DNA of 58,278 bases, from the NCBI GenBank assembly GCA_012523575.1, contig JAAYIF010000011.1, forward strand, positions 1 through 58,278, written 5' to 3'. The position numbers and the translations under genes were made by a program. Of this stretch, positions 27,839 to 36,506 are shown piece by piece; the stretch's first letter is position 1, and each line of letters begins with the position of its first letter. The notes below the pieces were generated by a model. That model did not search any database. It worked only from the letters and a program-made list of their open reading frames with translations, and was not told where the DNA came from. Source of the DNA: Clostridia bacterium. GTDB lineage: Bacteria; Bacillota; DTU086.

Positions 27839-27853
27839 ACAGAGTGCAAAGTT

Positions 27854-27882
27854 AATATAGCAGACATATTTTCTTTTGTCAA
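27854..27882 (-). promoter_or_regulatory. Sigma-A promoter of the His-Gln-Lys-Leu tRNA unit
   Basis: TTGACA (27877-27882), exactly 17 bases, TATATT (27854-27859). The transcription start would fall a few bases before the tRNA-His 5' end. Confidence 0.88.
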
Positions 27883-28020
27883 GCGTCAATGGGCATATAA
27901 ATTTATATTTTTGTATGCTTCCCAAGGGATTTTTCCCTTATTCTCCCCACATCTGCCCATGTCATGATGTAAGATCCTAAAATCATAGCCTTTTAACCAA
28001 AGTAAATCAGTTCAGACACA

Positions 28021-28062
28021 AAAAAACATCCCTCCCCAGACCTTTGGTCTCTCAAGGAAGGG
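28021..28062 (-). terminator. Terminator of the Gly-Arg tRNA unit
   Basis: On the minus strand TCCCTTCC...AGACC AAA GGTCT...GGGAGGGA forms a long interrupted stem followed by TG and seven T. It lies 31 bases after tRNA-Arg, so the tRNA cluster is two separate transcripts. Confidence 0.88.
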
Positions 28063-28092
28063 AAGAACGCTAAAAGCATCGAGTCTTATGCC

Positions 28093-28169
28093 TGGTACGC
28101 CTGGCAGGATTCGAACCTGCGACCCACGGATTAGAAGTCCGTTGCTCTGTCCAGCTGAGCTACAGGCGC
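28093..28169 (-). tRNA. tRNA-Arg (UCU)
   Basis: Acceptor GCGCCTG/CAGGCGT with discriminator A, anticodon arm ACGGA-CTTCTAA-TCCGT (anticodon TCT), T loop GGTTCGAATC and encoded CCA. Confidence 0.97.
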
Positions 28170-28193
28170 ATAAAACACTGGATAATAAAACAA

Positions 28194-28267
28194 TGGAGCG
28201 GGTGATGGGAATCGAACCCACACGACTGGCTTGGAAGGCCAGGGCTCTACCATTGAGCTACACCCGC
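28194..28267 (-). tRNA. tRNA-Gly (UCC)
   Basis: Acceptor GCGGGTG/CACCCGC with discriminator U, anticodon loop CTTCCAA (anticodon TCC), encoded CCA. First gene of the Gly-Arg unit. Confidence 0.97.
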
Positions 28268-28290
28268 ACATTTTTCACCGGCAGTTAGTA

Positions 28291-28319
28291 AGTATAAATC
28301 AAAAATCCCTTACTGTCAA
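28291..28319 (-). promoter_or_regulatory. Sigma-A promoter of the Gly-Arg tRNA unit
   Basis: TTGACA (28314-28319), 17 bases, TATACT (28291-28296): near consensus, with the predicted start about 15 bases before the tRNA-Gly 5' end. Confidence 0.88.
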
Positions 28320-28396
28320 GCACTTTTCATTATATCATTAATGGAGCTTTTGCACAATCCTTATACATTGGGTGAAATTTTTTATTTCCTGCCCTT

Positions 28397-28999
28397 TTAC
28401 CCAAGATTCCCTATTCCTTTTAATATGGTTGCCATTTTTGCCAAGGCCTTTGCTCTGTGGCTAATTTTATTTTTAATCTCCGGTTTAAGTTCAGCCATGG
28501 TTAAGCCATACTCCTCAACGATAAAAATGGGATCATAACCAAATCCATAGCTTCCCCTGGGCTCAAACCCTATTCTTCCTTCACATACCCCTTCCGTTGT
28601 GATTTCAATCCCCTGGGGGTCCACGGCTGCAACCACGCAGCGGAAGCGGGCGGTCCTTTTTTCAGTGGGTACTCCCTCCAGCAGGGATAAAAGTTTCTTG
28701 TTATTTGCCTCATCATCCTTTTCGGGTCCAGCGAATCTGGAAGAATAGATTCCGGGAGAGCCGTCCAGTGCATCCACTTCAAGACCCGAATCATCGGCAA
28801 GGGTCAGAAACCCCGTTTTTTGAGCCGTAATTCTGGCTTTTATCAATGCGTTTTCCTTAAAAGAATTACCCGTTTCCTCAATTTCCGGAATATGGGGGAG
28901 ATCATCAAGGGAAAGGATCTCAAAATTTTGCCCTCTTAATAGCTCTTTAAGCTCGGAGATCTTCCCCTTATTTCTAGAAGCAATTACGAGCTTTCGCAC
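28397..28999 (-). CDS. rdgB: XTP/dITP diphosphatase (non-canonical purine NTP pyrophosphatase, RdgB/HAM1)
   Basis: House-cleaning enzyme that hydrolyses dITP and XTP to monophosphates. The 200-residue protein has the family start [17 protein letters not shown], the active-site stretch [26 protein letters not shown] and [12 protein letters not shown]...S/HRAKAL near the C-terminus. The GTG start overlaps the rph stop by 16 bases, with AGGTGAG upstream; rph-rdgB is a common pair in Firmicutes. Confidence 0.95.
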   Translation of the reverse strand: MRKLVIASRNKGKISELKELLRGQNFEILSLDDLPHIPEIEETGNSFKENALIKARITAQKTGFLTLADDSGLEVDALDGSPGIYSSRFAGPEKDDEANNKKLLSLLEGVPTEKRTARFRCVVAAVDPQGIEITTEGVCEGRIGFEPRGSYGFGYDPIFIVEEYGLTMAELKPEIKNKISHRAKALAKMATILKGIGNLG

Positions 29000-29778
29000 T
29001 GTTCACTCACCTGACCGATCCTTTGGGCTGTAGTCCCCAAAACCTCTTTTTGAATGTCAATGAGCTCCCTTATACCTTTGGCGGCATAATCAATCATTTT
29101 ATCCATCTCAGAACGCTCAAAGGGTTCTTGTTCCGCTGTACCCTGTATTTCAACGATTTGCCCCTTTCCTGTCATGACCACATTCATGTCCACCTGAGCT
29201 CGGGAATCTTCTTCAAAACACAGGTCCAGCATAATTTCACCATCAACCTTACCAACGCTTACCGCTGCCATAAAGTCACTGACAGGAAGGCAGGGTATTA
29301 TTTCCCCTTGTCGCAAATATTCCAGGGCATCCACCATTGCAATAAAACTGCCCGTTATGGAAGCCGTCCTAGTGCCTCCGTCAGCCTGAATCACATCGCA
29401 GTCAATCCAAAGGGTTCTTTCCCCTAGGGATGCAAGATCCACAACGGATCTAAGGGAGCGGCCGATAAGGCGCTGAATTTCATGGGTTCTTCCACCGATC
29501 CTTCCCTTGGCTGCCTCCCTAATGGTCCTCTCCTTTGTGGACCGGGGCAGCATTGAATATTCCGCTGTAATCCAGCCCGTACCTTCTCCCTTTAGAAAAG
29601 AAGGCACCTTTTCTTCCACAGTGGCAGTGCATATAACTTTAGTGTTGCCCATTTCAATTAGTACAGAACCTTCGGCATAGCTGATGAAATTCCGAACTAT
29701 TCTTACAGGCCTTATGGCATCAAAGGGCCTGTTGTCGATCCTTTCCACTTTACTGACCTTTGTGCTTAAATCCTCCAT
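28984..29778 (-). CDS. rph: Ribonuclease PH
   Basis: Phosphorolytic 3'-5' exoribonuclease that trims tRNA precursors. Motifs include [16 protein letters not shown], the [21 protein letters not shown] stretch (here [19 protein letters not shown]) and [21 protein letters not shown] at 29778 (MEDLSTKV, 264 residues) is chosen; the frame is open to a TTG at 29814 that overlaps the neighbouring hydrolase gene. AGGGGT nine bases upstream of the ATG is a modest ribosome site. Its position next to the tRNA cluster is probably chance. Confidence 0.94.
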   Translation of the reverse strand: MEDLSTKVSKVERIDNRPFDAIRPVRIVRNFISYAEGSVLIEMGNTKVICTATVEEKVPSFLKGEGTGWITAEYSMLPRSTKERTIREAAKGRIGGRTHEIQRLIGRSLRSVVDLASLGERTLWIDCDVIQADGGTRTASITGSFIAMVDALEYLRQGEIIPCLPVSDFMAAVSVGKVDGEIMLDLCFEEDSRAQVDMNVVMTGKGQIVEIQGTAEQEPFERSEMDKMIDYAAKGIRELIDIQKEVLGTTAQRIGQVSEQCESS

Positions 29779-29807
29779 ACTCTTCTTACCCCTATCAAAA
29801 ATTCTTT

Positions 29808-30575
29808 TTAACAAGAGTAAATTTTGAATTGCTCTGCCATTTCCAGCAGCCCTGAAAAAGCCTTCCTGGCTTCATGGGCCACCTTTTTCAAATCGTATTC
29901 CGGCCAAAAATGAGTGAGAACAAGCATCTTTACCCGGGCTTTTTCTGCCAATTTAGCAGCCAATCCAGTGGTAAGATGCCCTTTATCCATATATTGGGAA
30001 TCTTTTTCCAATAAGCTTACTTCACACAGGAAAATATCCGCGTCCTTAGCAAAATCAATCAGTTTTTCCATATAAGCCGTGTCTGAAGAATATACGAATT
30101 TTTTCCCCGTCTCCTTTTCCACTACCCTTATCCCATAGGTGGGAATGGGATGATTCACGGGAAAAACATCAATATCCACACCGGAAGTGTTAATAATATT
30201 CTGTCCCTTTTTAAAACTGTCCATGGGGATAATCTCAAAAACATCGTCATAATCCCTGAAAATTTCAAAATTCCGCTGGGGTTCAGTGGGCATTAAAAGG
30301 AGAAGCCTCCAATTTTCATCAATTTTACCAAGCCTTCTGCTTCCTAAAAGGGCATGGCGCAGACAGCTTAGGTCCGCACAGTGATCCATGTGAAGGTGGG
30401 AAATAAAAACGGCATCCAGTTTTAAATAATCAAAGACCTTAATAAGCTTTCCGAAAGCACCATGACCCAAATCCAAAAGGATATTTTTTCCTCCCACACT
30501 GAGGAGATAACCCGAGCAGGCCTGGTCTGCACGGGGATATGGAGCCCAACAGCCCAGCACCTGAACCTTCAACAA
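29808..30575 (-). CDS. Metallo-beta-lactamase fold hydrolase, RNase Z/YhfI-like
   Basis: A 255-residue cytoplasmic protein with the metal-binding motif [13 protein letters not shown] (around residues 57-69), a YSSDTAYME segment, FLCEVSLLE and a late histidine in VLTHFWPEY. The pattern resembles ribonuclease Z and the B. subtilis YhfI type of hydrolase; the substrate is unknown. RNase Z has an extended exosite arm that is not seen here, so a role in tRNA processing is unproven. The start is one of two consecutive TTG codons behind AAGGGGG. It lies between murI and rph on the same strand. Confidence 0.8.
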   Translation of the reverse strand: MLKVQVLGCWAPYPRADQACSGYLLSVGGKNILLDLGHGAFGKLIKVFDYLKLDAVFISHLHMDHCADLSCLRHALLGSRRLGKIDENWRLLLLMPTEPQRNFEIFRDYDDVFEIIPMDSFKKGQNIINTSGVDIDVFPVNHPIPTYGIRVVEKETGKKFVYSSDTAYMEKLIDFAKDADIFLCEVSLLEKDSQYMDKGHLTTGLAAKLAEKARVKMLVLTHFWPEYDLKKVAHEARKAFSGLLEMAEQFKIYSC

Positions 30576-30602
30576 AAAAACCCCCTTAACAAGGAAATTT
30601 AA

Positions 30603-31457
30603 TTACCCCGCACTTCTATCCTTCTTTATTTTAACACTTATGGGAACCTGGTAAATCCTTCCCAAAGAAGTTCCCACCAGTTTTCCCCCCACTTCTTTAA
30701 AAAGGGCCGGATCCCCGCTTACGTAGTATTCCTGTTCCTCAAACCCCGAGGGAAGGGATATATTTCTCATATTATTTCTCTCCAGGATTTCCTTTAATTC
30801 CTTTATGGTGCCCACAGCAGGGTCCACAATGGAAACCTCCGGTCCCAAAAATTTTTTTATTAAATGTGATAAAAAGGGATAGTGGGTACAACCAAGAATC
30901 AACGTGTCTATTTCTCTTTCCATAAGGGGCTCCAAATATTCACGAGTAGCCGCCTCTGCCTCTTTACACGAAATTTTCCCTGCTTCCACAAGGGGGACAA
31001 ACTTTGGACATGCCTGTCCAAAAACTTGAACGGAAGGATCAAGTTTACGGGTCGTCCTTTCATGGGCACGGCTCATCACTGTAGCCGTGGTAGCAATAAC
31101 CCCTATTCTACCGTTTTTCGTCTTTTCCAGGGCTTCCCTTACCCCCGGCTCTATAACTCCTATAATGGGTAGGGCATACCGCTCTCTTAGATAATCCAAA
31201 GCAACAGAAGAAGTGGAGTTGCAGGCATCAACCACTGCCTTAACACCCTTTTGAACCAAAAAATAGGTTATCGTGTCGGCCAGGGCGATGAGCTGGGGTT
31301 CATCCTTTTCTCCGTAAGGAACATTGGCCGTATCCCCGAAATATATTATTTTTTCTCCAGGAAGCTCCTTGAGCAGTTCTGCAGCAATGGTCAATCCCCC
31401 AACTCCGGAATCAAACATCCCAATGGGTTTGGATGCTTCTGTTTTCCTAAAATTCAC
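30603..31457 (-). CDS. murI: Glutamate racemase
   Basis: Makes D-glutamate for peptidoglycan. The 284-residue protein has the N-terminal MFDSGVGGLTIAAEL, the first catalytic cysteine in VDACNSTSSVAL, and the second in LILGCTHYPFL. YFGDTANVPYG binds substrate. GTG start, with AAAGGAGACGG 11 bases upstream. It is followed by the hydrolase gene, rph and rdgB on the same strand. Confidence 0.95.
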   Translation of the reverse strand: MNFRKTEASKPIGMFDSGVGGLTIAAELLKELPGEKIIYFGDTANVPYGEKDEPQLIALADTITYFLVQKGVKAVVDACNSTSSVALDYLRERYALPIIGVIEPGVREALEKTKNGRIGVIATTATVMSRAHERTTRKLDPSVQVFGQACPKFVPLVEAGKISCKEAEAATREYLEPLMEREIDTLILGCTHYPFLSHLIKKFLGPEVSIVDPAVGTIKELKEILERNNMRNISLPSGFEEQEYYVSGDPALFKEVGGKLVGTSLGRIYQVPISVKIKKDRSAG

Positions 31458-31666
31458 TTCATTCCGTCTCCTTTATTAAATTTCCCCAACGATTTTGTTT
31501 ATATTTTTATGCCCAACTGTTCAAAAAAAAAGAAAGGCTTTACCTTCCTAAACAGCAACCTTGTAATAGCATCTCTCCTTAAATATATATAATCTATCTT
31601 ACTAATTTTAGACCTTAATAGGGTTGCAGTCAACAGAGGAAAATGGTTAGTTACGACCCTCCATTA

Positions 31667-33202
31667 TTAGGAACCTTCAAAGAACCTGATTATTCCCCGG
31701 GCTATGGCTTCTCCTGCTCTTCTGCAAAAATTGGGGTTGGCCAAAAGCCCTTCCTCGGTGGGGTTGGAAATAAAAGCTGTTTCCACAAGTATGGAGGGCA
31801 TTTTTGTTTCTCTGACAACCAGGAAATTGCCTTCTCTTATTCCCAGGTTATTTCTGCCCAATTCCTTAACCAGCTCCTCCTGCACTAGGGAAGCAAGCCT
31901 TTTTCTTGCTTCCACCATGGTACTGCTCATACCGGCCGATACATAATAATAAGTTGATGTACCCTGTGTCCCCGGGCTTAAGGAAGCATTGCAGTGGATG
32001 CTTACAAAAACATCTGCTTCACAGGAATTGGCCAGCTGGGCCCGTTGAGATAGGCTTATATACGAATCCCCTATTCTTGTATATATCACCGTAGCTCCTT
32101 TGGAAGAAAGCACTTCCCCCGCCCGTTTGGCAATAATGGGAACAACGTCCTTCTCTTTAAGCCCCGAGGGCCCCATAGCCCCGGGATCTATCAGTCCGCC
32201 GGACTTGTAAACACCATGCCCCGGATCAAGGACAACAATTTTACCCCTAAGTTGCTTGGAAGAATTTTCCGCAGGAGATACCTTTAAAGCAGTAACGGCG
32301 CTTGATATAAAGCCTTCCGTTGAACCCTTTTTAACCTTGTACCAGATTCCCTGCTCCCCAATTACAGGCAGCTCTTCTCCCAAGTAGCCCTGGCTCACTA
32401 CGGGATAGCTGGTGGAAGGCCCGTTTCTAATATTGGCGGAATCGACAATAACTATGGCAGTTTTGATTCCATCTGTATCCTCCCCGGGCACATCATCCCT
32501 GTCTCCGCCACCCCTACCGCTGTCGGAGAAAGAAACATATGAACCGGAAATCCATCCCTTAAGTCCGCTGGGGGTGCTTACCCTGTACCAGCCCCTTTCT
32601 TCCTTGTAAACAAGAAGCATCGTACCCTTTGTAACCTGCCCCACTTTTGCGTAATTTGTTCCGGGGCCGGTTCTTATATTTACAACACTTCCCGTAACAT
32701 ACCCGCGCCTGGGATCTGAAGTTTCTTCATCTGGATCATCGTTTCCCCCTGAGGAATCCCCACTGGTGATGTAAACCGCTTTTTGGATATGATTCCAGAC
32801 TACCTCACAGCCCAGGTGCTCACTTACAAAACGAATGGGCACCATAGCCCTGTTGTTTTTTAAAACGGGAGCGGTATCTATCTTAATTTCCTCACCGTTG
32901 CGTACCAATACCGCTTTTTGTAAGTATAACTTGAGGTTAAAAGAACCTTTGGTTATGGAAATTTCCTTTTCCCCATGGGTCCAATCCACATTTGCCCCAA
33001 GGCTTTCGGAAACAAACCTTAAGGGGACCATGGTTCTGTTATTGGAATCAATGTAAGGATCCACGTCGGTGCTCACCTGTTTCCCGTCAACAAAAAGCTT
33101 TATACTCTCCGCACCAGCAAGTGTGGGAAAAGTGAGAATAACGAAAAGCATCAGTACCGCAGAAATTATAACCTGCCTCGACCTTATTTTTAAAGGAAAC
33201 AC
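31667..33202 (-). CDS. Secreted N-acetylmuramoyl-L-alanine amidase with copper amine oxidase-like and SH3 domains
   Basis: A 511-residue exported cell-wall hydrolase. A signal peptide covers residues 1-31 (cleavage near LAGAES). Two copper-amine-oxidase N-terminal-like repeats follow (about 33-90 and 91-150; NRTMVPLRFVSESLG and NRAMVPIRFVSEHLG). Then come two bacterial SH3 domains (about 165-225 and 247-306; VVNIRTGPGTNY, SANIRNGPSTSY), and an Amidase_3 domain from about residue 322. Zinc ligands and the catalytic glutamate are in LDPGHG, LKEKD, SIHCNAS and LVETAFISN. It cleaves the lactyl amide bond between MurNAc and the peptide. GTG start with GGGGGTGG upstream. Confidence 0.92.
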   Translation of the reverse strand: MFPLKIRSRQVIISAVLMLFVILTFPTLAGAESIKLFVDGKQVSTDVDPYIDSNNRTMVPLRFVSESLGANVDWTHGEKEISITKGSFNLKLYLQKAVLVRNGEEIKIDTAPVLKNNRAMVPIRFVSEHLGCEVVWNHIQKAVYITSGDSSGGNDDPDEETSDPRRGYVTGSVVNIRTGPGTNYAKVGQVTKGTMLLVYKEERGWYRVSTPSGLKGWISGSYVSFSDSGRGGGDRDDVPGEDTDGIKTAIVIVDSANIRNGPSTSYPVVSQGYLGEELPVIGEQGIWYKVKKGSTEGFISSAVTALKVSPAENSSKQLRGKIVVLDPGHGVYKSGGLIDPGAMGPSGLKEKDVVPIIAKRAGEVLSSKGATVIYTRIGDSYISLSQRAQLANSCEADVFVSIHCNASLSPGTQGTSTYYYVSAGMSSTMVEARKRLASLVQEELVKELGRNNLGIREGNFLVVRETKMPSILVETAFISNPTEEGLLANPNFCRRAGEAIARGIIRFFEGS

Positions 33203-33334
33203 AGAATACCACCCCCATGTTTTGGCTCAAGCTCCTAAAAAATATTAGATCATTATTCCTGCATTGAGAAAATTTTCTCGATCTTTGGCAAAAATCCTTT
33301 AATAATAGCAATTATTGGGGGTGGTAATATATTC

Positions 33335-33949
33335 CTATTCCTTTATTAATCTGTTGTTTTCCATTAAAGGAGTGTCGCTCAAAGAAATGTTGCCCATGCT
33401 GCGGGGGTCCTGCCCTTCTACGCGAAACTTCACCCTTTCCACAGCAGGAAACTGGGTTAGGGTATTAACAATGGAATAAACGGTCAGCTCCTCGGGAATA
33501 ACCCCTGTGGAATTCTTTTCCATAAGCTTTTTATTGAAATCCACGATGCACAGCCCGTCATCCTTAATATTTATATCTCTAAGAACGGTCCCCTGGGGAA
33601 TGGTGGGCAAAAGATCGCTCTCCTGGCTTGGCCCTTTAATGAGTTCATTGATGGTTGCCCTAGCCAAACCCTCAACCTTTTTAATTTTTCTATTTTCAGG
33701 AACCAATTTTTTCCCTTCCCTATCTGCAAAATACAAAACAACCTCAATGGTTTCCCCTGGGGGCCCTGCCCTTTCACCGCTGCCTTCCCCCATGGTTTCA
33801 ATATTTTCCGGAGCCAAAGGGGGTTCCGTTTCCACCGTGGGCTTATCCTCTCCTCCCAGCATTCTGCACCCCGTTAGAAAAATGATACACAATAGAACAG
33901 CGACAAAGATACCTATAATGGGGCTGCGGTCTTTAAGGGTGGTATACAA
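33335..33949 (-). CDS. GerMN domain lipoprotein
   Basis: A 204-residue lipoprotein. The signal sequence ends with the lipobox LTGC (lipidated C28). The GerMN domain covers about residues 65-180 (VVLYFADREGKKLV, LIKGPSQESDLLPTIPQGT, VDFNKKL, VYSIVNTLTQFPAVERVKFRVEG). GerM of B. subtilis acts in sporulation and germination. The long frame could begin at 34006, but TTG at 33949 has GGGAGGTGGG upstream and gives a proper lipoprotein signal peptide; the longer form would place 19 polar residues in front of it. It lies between the amidase and a divergently oriented LytTR regulator. Confidence 0.85.
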   Translation of the reverse strand: MYTTLKDRSPIIGIFVAVLLCIIFLTGCRMLGGEDKPTVETEPPLAPENIETMGEGSGERAGPPGETIEVVLYFADREGKKLVPENRKIKKVEGLARATINELIKGPSQESDLLPTIPQGTVLRDINIKDDGLCIVDFNKKLMEKNSTGVIPEELTVYSIVNTLTQFPAVERVKFRVEGQDPRSMGNISLSDTPLMENNRLIKE

Positions 33950-34124
33950 CTTTTTATCCCACCTCCCTTTATAATTTTGCCAATAGGTACTATAATACTT
34001 ATACAAGCTTTAATGGATATATTACTAAAATTACTAAAATAAGATATAATATGAATATTTTTTAGTAAAACCCAGAAGGTGCTGGATTAATAGTCATACA
34101 AAGGGATTTTGGGAGGAAAGTCCG

Positions 34125-34910
34125 ATGAAGCTAAAGGCTTTGATTGTTGACGATGAATATCCTGCCCGCCAGGAACTGCGATACCTGCTAGAAAAATACG
34201 AAGATAAAATACAAATTGTAGGGGAGGCAGCAAATTCCCAGGAAGCCTGGGAGCTAATAACGGCTCTGGATTACTCTGTTCTTTTTTTGGATATTAACAT
34301 GCCCGGAATCAACGGTCTGGAACTGGCCAAAAAACTCAATGAACATGCTCAGGAAAATAATGAAAGGATTCCCTTTATTGTATTTATAACCGCTTACGAT
34401 GAGTATGCCGTAGATGCCTTTGGGGTCAACGCCGTGGATTACCTTTTAAAACCCATTGATCCCCAACGGTTTGATCATACCATGCAGAAAATTTTTAAGT
34501 TTGCAGAAAGAAGGGAACAGCAGAAAGGGGTAAAGGACGAAAGGGATGAAGAAACAGAAAAGCCCCATGTAAACCTGGGGCTCATTCCAGTGGAACACAT
34601 GGGAAAAACCCTTCTTTTGGAGCAGGAGTCCATTATTTACGTATTTGCCAGTGATGATTATACCTTCGTCAAAACGGCAAAGAACAAGTACCTCACCAGA
34701 TTCACTTTAAAGGAGTTGGAAAAACGCCTGGATTCCAATATATTTCACCGTTGCCACAGATCCTACATCGTCAATATAAAGCAAGCCCGGGAAGTAATTC
34801 CGGAATACAACGGGACCCTAACCCTTATTGTAAATGATGAGGAAAGGAGTCAGGTTCCCGTAAGCAGATCCCAGGCAAAAAAGATGAGGAAAATCCTTGG
34901 GCTAAGCTAA
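34125..34910 (+). CDS. LytTR family DNA-binding response regulator
   Basis: A 261-residue protein on the plus strand. The receiver domain (residues 1-125) has the acidic pocket VDDE, phosphoacceptor D56 in LFLDINMPG, and K109 in YLLKPID. The LytTR domain occupies about residues 153-258 (FVKTAKNKYLTRFTLKELEKRL, FHRCHRSYIVN, VPVSRSQAKKM) and binds DNA through beta strands. No LytS-type kinase gene is adjacent. It is divergent from the GerMN gene and ends eight bases before the converging hisC gene. GGGAGG lies eight bases before the ATG. Confidence 0.92.
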   Translation: MKLKALIVDDEYPARQELRYLLEKYEDKIQIVGEAANSQEAWELITALDYSVLFLDINMPGINGLELAKKLNEHAQENNERIPFIVFITAYDEYAVDAFGVNAVDYLLKPIDPQRFDHTMQKIFKFAERREQQKGVKDERDEETEKPHVNLGLIPVEHMGKTLLLEQESIIYVFASDDYTFVKTAKNKYLTRFTLKELEKRLDSNIFHRCHRSYIVNIKQAREVIPEYNGTLTLIVNDEERSQVPVSRSQAKKMRKILGLS

Positions 34911-34918
34911 TTTTAAGT

Positions 34919-36025
34919 TTAGTTCAGGGTACTTAGTACTTCCTCCAAAACTTTGATCAGCCTTTGGTTTTGTTCCGGGGTCCCTATGGTTATCCTGGCA
35001 AAGGTGTCGTAACCAAAAACATCGCCGGTTCTGATAATTACTCCCTTTTTAAGCATTTCATGAAAAACTTCTTTTATATTTTTTCCCAAATCCACCCAGA
35101 TAAAGTTTGTCTCCGTGGGCCAGTATTTCAGGCCCATTCTCTCAAATTCCTTATACAGATAATCCTTTCCTTCATTGTTTACCTCACGGCTTCTTTCCAA
35201 ATGGTCCTCGTCCTCAAGGGCAGCCACTGCCGCCGCCTGGGCAAGCATATTTACATTAAAGGGTTCCCTTACCCTGTTTACATGGGCTATTACGCTGCTG
35301 GGCCCCACGGCATAACCCACCCTTAGGCCCGCAAGCCCGTAAATTTTAGAAAAAGTTCTCAGCGCCACCAAATTGGGACGGCCATCAAGTACATAATCCA
35401 CTGTCTCGGGATAGCGGCTGTCCCCCACATATTCATAATAGGCTTCGTCAAAAACAACCAGCACGTGGGTAGGCACTTCATTTAAAAACCGTTCAACTTC
35501 TTCCCGGTAAACTATGCTCCCCGTGGGGGTGTTGGGATTGCACACAAAAATCATTTTTGTTTTTGCTGTGATCCTGTTTAGCATATTAGAAAGATCAATG
35601 CGGAAATCCTTTAAGGGTGAATATACACATTTTGCACCCATTACCTTTGCTCCAAATTCATACTCGGCAAAGGAAGGATTGGGAATTATCACCTCATCCC
35701 CGGGATAAAGGTACGCCTCCGAAAGGAGCTTTATTATTTCATCGGAACCGTTTCCCACCAAAATATTTTCCGCAGCCACGCCTAGCTTCTCCGCAATGGC
35801 ACCCTTTAAATGATAACAGCTGCCGTCCGGGTACATAAAAATATCACCTATTTTTGATTGAAGGGCCTCCACCGCCTTCGGGGAGGGCCCAAGGGGATTT
35901 TCATTGGAAGCCAGCTTAATCACCTGGGTTATACCGAACTCCCGCTGAACTTCCTCAATGGGCTTACCGGGAACATAGGGTTTAATGTCCAGTATTTCCT
36001 TCCTGCACTTTGGTTCTTTATACAC
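34919..36025 (-). CDS. hisC: HisC-type aminotransferase (histidinol-phosphate or aromatic amino acid aminotransferase)
   Basis: A 368-residue class I/II pyridoxal phosphate aminotransferase. The N-terminal LASNENPLGPSPKAVEAL and the PLP lysine motif TFSKIYGLAGLRVGYA are diagnostic of the HisC family. Family members can use histidinol phosphate or aromatic amino acids. There are no other his genes nearby, and it follows an ACT-domain gene and a phenylacetate-CoA ligase, so an aromatic role is plausible. GTG start with GGAGGAG upstream. Confidence 0.85.
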   Translation of the reverse strand: MYKEPKCRKEILDIKPYVPGKPIEEVQREFGITQVIKLASNENPLGPSPKAVEALQSKIGDIFMYPDGSCYHLKGAIAEKLGVAAENILVGNGSDEIIKLLSEAYLYPGDEVIIPNPSFAEYEFGAKVMGAKCVYSPLKDFRIDLSNMLNRITAKTKMIFVCNPNTPTGSIVYREEVERFLNEVPTHVLVVFDEAYYEYVGDSRYPETVDYVLDGRPNLVALRTFSKIYGLAGLRVGYAVGPSSVIAHVNRVREPFNVNMLAQAAAVAALEDEDHLERSREVNNEGKDYLYKEFERMGLKYWPTETNFIWVDLGKNIKEVFHEMLKKGVIIRTGDVFGYDTFARITIGTPEQNQRLIKVLEEVLSTLN

Positions 36026-36059
36026 TTATAACTCCTCCCCGCCTTTGGGAAAAATTTAA

Positions 36060-36491
36060 TTAAAGCTGATAAAGCCTATCTCCCGTTACCACCTTGATAC
36101 CATTCTCCTCAAGGCATTTTACGGCTTCATCAAGCCTTTCAACCCGGAAGATAACAAGGGCTCCGTTGTCCCCTCTTCCAATAAATGCATAAAGGTATTC
36201 AATATTAAAATTGTTTTTTTCAAGAACGTCCAATACTCCTGCTAATCCTCCTGGCCTGTCAGGCATCTCTACCCCAATAACTTCCGTTAAGCTCACGCTG
36301 AATCCTTCTTCTTTCAACACCTCAAAGGCAACGTCGGGCTTATCCACAATGAGGCGAAGAATTCCAAAATCTGAAGTGTCTGCAATGGATAGGGCCCTGA
36401 TATTCACATTATTTTCCGCCAGGATTCTTGTCACCGCTGCCAGCCTTCCGGACTTATTTTCCAAAAATACAGAAATTTGGTTGACGCTCAT
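36060..36491 (-). CDS. Tandem ACT domain protein
   Basis: A 143-residue protein made of two ACT domains (residues about 4-66 and 70-140): NQISVFLENKSGRLAAVTRILAENNVNIRAL and IGVEMPDRPGGLAGVLDVLEKNNFNIEYLYAF. ACT domains bind amino acids and regulate enzymes. Genes of this type are often next to phenylacetate-CoA ligase, as here, with a 15-base gap from the upstream paaK; the effector is probably an aromatic amino acid or its acid, by inference. Strong ribosome site AAGGGGGAGG. Confidence 0.88.
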   Translation of the reverse strand: MSVNQISVFLENKSGRLAAVTRILAENNVNIRALSIADTSDFGILRLIVDKPDVAFEVLKEEGFSVSLTEVIGVEMPDRPGGLAGVLDVLEKNNFNIEYLYAFIGRGDNGALVIFRVERLDEAVKCLEENGIKVVTGDRLYQL

Positions 36492-36506
36492 TTACAAGCC
36501 TCCCCC

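Noticed and set aside
28012..28288. Short frames on both strands at the Gly-Arg tRNA genes
   Set aside because: They cover the tRNA genes and the terminator; phrases such as GRIRTCDPRIRS are commonly mis-annotated tRNA translations.
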